A DNA stretch of 64,000 nucleotides, from the NCBI RefSeq assembly GCF_015354315.1, contig NZ_JADKYY010000008.1, forward strand, positions 35,434-99,433. The letters are read 5' to 3'. Positions 62,162 through 64,000 of this stretch are shown here, piece after piece. Both the position numbers and the translations under genes were made by a program. Below the pieces are notes generated by a model. That model was not told where the DNA came from. It made no database searches and was given only the letters and a program-made list of their open reading frames with translations. The stretch's first letter is position 1, and each line of letters opens with the position of its first letter. This stretch comes from Planobacterium oryzisoli. Its GTDB lineage: Bacteria; Bacteroidota; Bacteroidia; Flavobacteriales; Weeksellaceae.

Positions 62162-62766
62162 TACTCGGCTACTTGAGAAAAAATATAGTACATTTCGGAA
62201 GCGATCGCCAGACTGCGTTCTCTGTAGACTTCATCCTGTGATGGTGTACCGTCGGAAACTTTGGGATCTCTATACTTTACAGGGAATCGCCCGTCTGCTC
62301 CCGCTACGAAGGGACATCCTTGATCCGCATTATCACAGGTCATGACAGCGGCGAAGTTCGAAGAGGGATTGAAGGGATGATCGTACTTCTTCGAAAAACA
62401 AATAATAGCAGGCGCATTCTCTGCAAATTTTATTGCATAAATGGGATTTTTACCTTCACTTATTTCAAGGACAGTAAAACCTTGATTTTTCAAAGTATCC
62501 GCAACTTTCGGATAAAGTGCCGTTTCTTCTGTACCTCCTGAGTAACAAAATAAATTGTCGATTTTAAAATAGAAGGCCATAGTTTGTGCCCAAATCTGAG
62601 AAAGATGGCTTCTTCGGCTATTGTGCGTACATATGAAATTCAGATTAACGGCCTCTGCATTTGCTCTTTTCTTTCTTATATAGGAAATCAAAGGTGTTAG
62701 ATCATTTTTTCTAGATTCGTTTACTTGAGCTAAATCCTGAATTTGAACTTTTAATGATTTTTGCAT
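62161..62766 (-). CDS. arsC: Arsenate reductase-like low-molecular-weight phosphatase
   Basis: Probably reduces arsenate to arsenite for export by ACR3. The 201-residue protein has the LMW protein-tyrosine-phosphatase P-loop FICTHNSRRSHLSQIWAQ (CX5R motif) and later MTCDNADQGCPFVAGADGRF. That segment supplies extra Cys residues that could relay electrons. It also keeps FSKKYDHPFNPSSNFAA. It resembles the protein-tyrosine-phosphatase arsenate reductases of Bacteroidota more than classical ArsC of pI258. The ATG at 62766 is used; a longer in-frame start at 62892 overlaps the DUF6428 gene. Confidence 0.88.
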   Translation of the reverse strand: MQKSLKVQIQDLAQVNESRKNDLTPLISYIRKKRANAEAVNLNFICTHNSRRSHLSQIWAQTMAFYFKIDNLFCYSGGTEETALYPKVADTLKNQGFTVLEISEGKNPIYAIKFAENAPAIICFSKKYDHPFNPSSNFAAVMTCDNADQGCPFVAGADGRFPVKYRDPKVSDGTPSQDEVYRERSLAIASEMYYIFSQVAE

Positions 62767-62800
62767 GGTATTGTTTTTATGTAGATTGAAATTGTAGGAA

Positions 62801-63274
62801 TTAGCAACATCCTCCTCCAGGTGTACAGCAGGACACATTTGATGAATTGCCCTGATCTTTGCTAGGACTCTGTGAATTTGGTGGAATACCACAGGAATCC
62901 ATAGCTAGACAGGCAGTGGTTTTATTTTTTAAAATAAAGAGTTTTCCATTGAAGTCTAAATCGTATTTTCCAATGGTGTCATTTTGATATTCGACTTCGA
63001 TTTCGCCGTCTTGTAATTCCAATTTTTCTTCCGAAATACTAATTATGTTAAGTAGTTTTGCAGGTTTCAATCTATGTTCATAATCGTCTGCATTCCAAAG
63101 TTGAAAGCTAATTGTATGTTCCCTGCGTACCACTCCCCCACAGTCGATAAAGTGTTTGCTTATAGAACCTATTTCGGTTACATGGAAATACTCGGGAACC
63201 ATCTGCCCGTTTTCAAGTTGGAATTCTACGTTTTGTAACGTAGGTAGGATGGTTTTGATCTCTGAAAGTTTCAT
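62801..63274 (-). CDS. DUF6428 family protein with Cys-rich tail
   Basis: A 157-residue protein that begins MKLSEIKTILPTLQNVEFQL and has a conserved core with VTEIGSISKHFIDCGGVVRR and EHTISFQLWNADDYEHRLKP. DUF6428 genes commonly sit in arsenic operons of Bacteroidota; the function is not established. The C-terminus is Cys-rich (CLAMDSCGIPP and VSCCTPGGGCC). It could bind arsenite or a metal, but that is a guess. It lies between arsR and arsC. Confidence 0.82.
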   Translation of the reverse strand: MKLSEIKTILPTLQNVEFQLENGQMVPEYFHVTEIGSISKHFIDCGGVVRREHTISFQLWNADDYEHRLKPAKLLNIISISEEKLELQDGEIEVEYQNDTIGKYDLDFNGKLFILKNKTTACLAMDSCGIPPNSQSPSKDQGNSSNVSCCTPGGGCC

Positions 63275-63318
63275 AATAGTACTATTAAATGGATTAGAAG
63301 ATGCTTTTAAAATTTTTG

Positions 63319-63648
63319 TTAATCGCAGCAAAGATCTTCTGAAAAGTTATAATCGAGCGATTGGAAATATAATTCTATCAATTGGAAGTATTCAGGATTT
63401 ATACAATAGCATACAGACGTCCCTTCAATGGTGCCTTGTATCAGTCCCGCATTCTTTAATTCTTTCAAATGCTGAGAGACGGTAGGTTGTGCTAGTGGAA
63501 GCTCCTTTACTATTTCTCCTGTGACGCAAGAACGCATTTTTACAAGATACTCTATAATTGCAATGCGTGCGGGATGGCCAAGCGCCTTAAATAATAGGGA
63601 AATTGTATTTTGTCTTTCTGTGTAGTGAGTAGTATTGGTTGTACCCAT
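63319..63648 (-). CDS. arsR: ArsR-family transcriptional repressor
   Basis: A 109-residue winged-helix repressor (LFKALGHPARIAIIEYLVKM, LAQPTVSQHLKELKNAGLIQ, GTIEGTSVCYCINPEYFQLI). The classical ELCVCDL arsenite motif in helix 3 is not present. Instead there is a single Cys in MRSCVTGEIV, CYC in the wing and a CC pair at the C-terminal end (EDLCCD), so arsenite is probably bound by another Cys set. It is first in the operon, with a palindrome upstream. Confidence 0.92.
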   Translation of the reverse strand: MGTTNTTHYTERQNTISLLFKALGHPARIAIIEYLVKMRSCVTGEIVKELPLAQPTVSQHLKELKNAGLIQGTIEGTSVCYCINPEYFQLIELYFQSLDYNFSEDLCCD

Positions 63649-63662
63649 AGCAATGTTAATTA

Positions 63663-63678
63663 TAATATTGCAATATTA
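63663..63678. promoter_or_regulatory. Perfect palindrome, probable ArsR operator
   Basis: TAATATTGCAATATTA reads the same on both strands. Its minus-strand half TAATATTG is one base from the -7 consensus, so the operator overlaps the predicted arsR promoter, 14 nt before the arsR ATG. Confidence 0.65.
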
Positions 63679-63719
63679 CGATTAAATTATTACCAGAACA
63701 ATTTTAATTTTAAAATTAA

Positions 63720-64000
63720 GTAAATGAAGCCGTCTCAATACTAAATTGAGGCGGTTTCGTTATTTTAGGAGGTTTTAGTGTTGCATATTTAGGCGATATT
63801 TTGTATCTTTATTACTGATAATCAACAAGATGCGACCTACTTTCAAAGAATACGACCAAGACCAACTCTGGCTTTTTCCGCCCTCTATCGATGAGTTGGT
63901 ACCTCAGGACCATCCCGTTCGTATAGTGGATGAGATTATTGAGCAGATCGATTTACGTGAGCTTATCAGTACCTACCGTGTGGAAGGTAAACCGGGGTAT
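63720..64000 (+). mobile_element. Left part of an IS1182-family insertion sequence
   Basis: The transposase gene at 63830 belongs to the IS1182 family. The left end is not fixed; an inverted repeat at 63729-63753 (CCGTCTCAAT with ATTGAGGCGG, one G-U) could mark the boundary region or a protective terminator. The element continues past the window. Confidence 0.6.
63830..64000 (+). CDS. IS1182-family transposase, 5' part
   Basis: From the ATG at 63830 the frame reads MRPTFKEYDQDQLWLFPPSI, then DELVPQDHPVRIVDEIIEQ and a stretch ending GKPGY at the window end. This is the typical N-terminus of IS1182/IS4-like transposases (DUF772 region) with the conserved LVPxDHPVRIVDxIIE. Only 57 codons are in the window; the DDE core lies beyond, so integrity cannot be judged. 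Confidence 0.88.
   Translation, partial: MRPTFKEYDQDQLWLFPPSIDELVPQDHPVRIVDEIIEQIDLRELISTYRVEGKPGY

Noticed and set aside
1..64000. tRNA, rRNA or CRISPR arrays
   Set aside because: No T-arm-like GGTTCGA sequences in gaps, no rRNA-like stretches and no regularly spaced repeats were seen on reading the intergenic regions.

Overview
The window looks like a chromosomal segment of a Flavobacteriia member (Bacteroidota), most likely from the Weeksellaceae / Chryseobacterium group. The signs are: a SusC/SusD glycan-uptake locus; flavobacterial families DUF4294, DUF3098, DUF4286, DUF6428 and TIGR02757; a cyclophilin-FKBP fusion lipoprotein; and repeated promoter -7 boxes of the Bacteroidetes form TAnnTTTG instead of Shine-Dalgarno sites. 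Base composition looks moderate over most of the window and more AT-rich in the last 4 kb. The species is not identified.

Positions 1-45 kb are mostly housekeeping genes in short operons. They include release factor 3 (cut by the window edge), RdgB, RNase Z, MgtE and RsmA; an ftsX-DUF3098-uppP-truB-rluF run; a MerR regulator and ribosomal protein S1; and a TPR protein with Rpe and an M42 peptidase. Further on are an S1/P1 nuclease, MnmD, IlvE, the dual-family peptidyl-prolyl isomerase and a Ktr/Trk potassium uptake pair. These are followed by the serC-serA-DUF1015 operon, a ferredoxin facing a LuxC-like acyl-CoA reductase, GyrA, a DtxR-type repressor, RsmG, an AddB-like nuclease, Tex and an acyl-CoA dehydrogenase. 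Genes are tightly packed: three convergent pairs share their stop codons, and most convergent junctions that are not shared carry a hairpin terminator. A decayed 3' end of a HIT-family gene survives between mgtE and a small unknown gene.

Positions 43-59 kb form a polysaccharide utilisation locus. A Nudix-fold transcription factor and an MFS transporter run leftward. SusC, SusD, two surface lipoproteins, GH16, GH30, GH3, a second (frameshifted) GH16 and a second GH30 run rightward. The enzyme set points to a beta-1,3/1,6-glucan such as laminarin or fungal glucan. Three aligned copies of a roughly 27-bp motif lie upstream of the regulator, the transporter and susC, which suggests one regulon under the Nudix protein.

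Positions 59-64 kb hold a small lipoprotein, a DUF305 membrane protein and an arsenic-resistance operon in the order arsR, DUF6428, arsC, GNAT acetyltransferase, ACR3. A perfect 16-bp palindrome sits in front of arsR. The window ends inside an IS1182-family transposase gene, so this end looks like an acquired island. No tRNA, rRNA or CRISPR array was seen.
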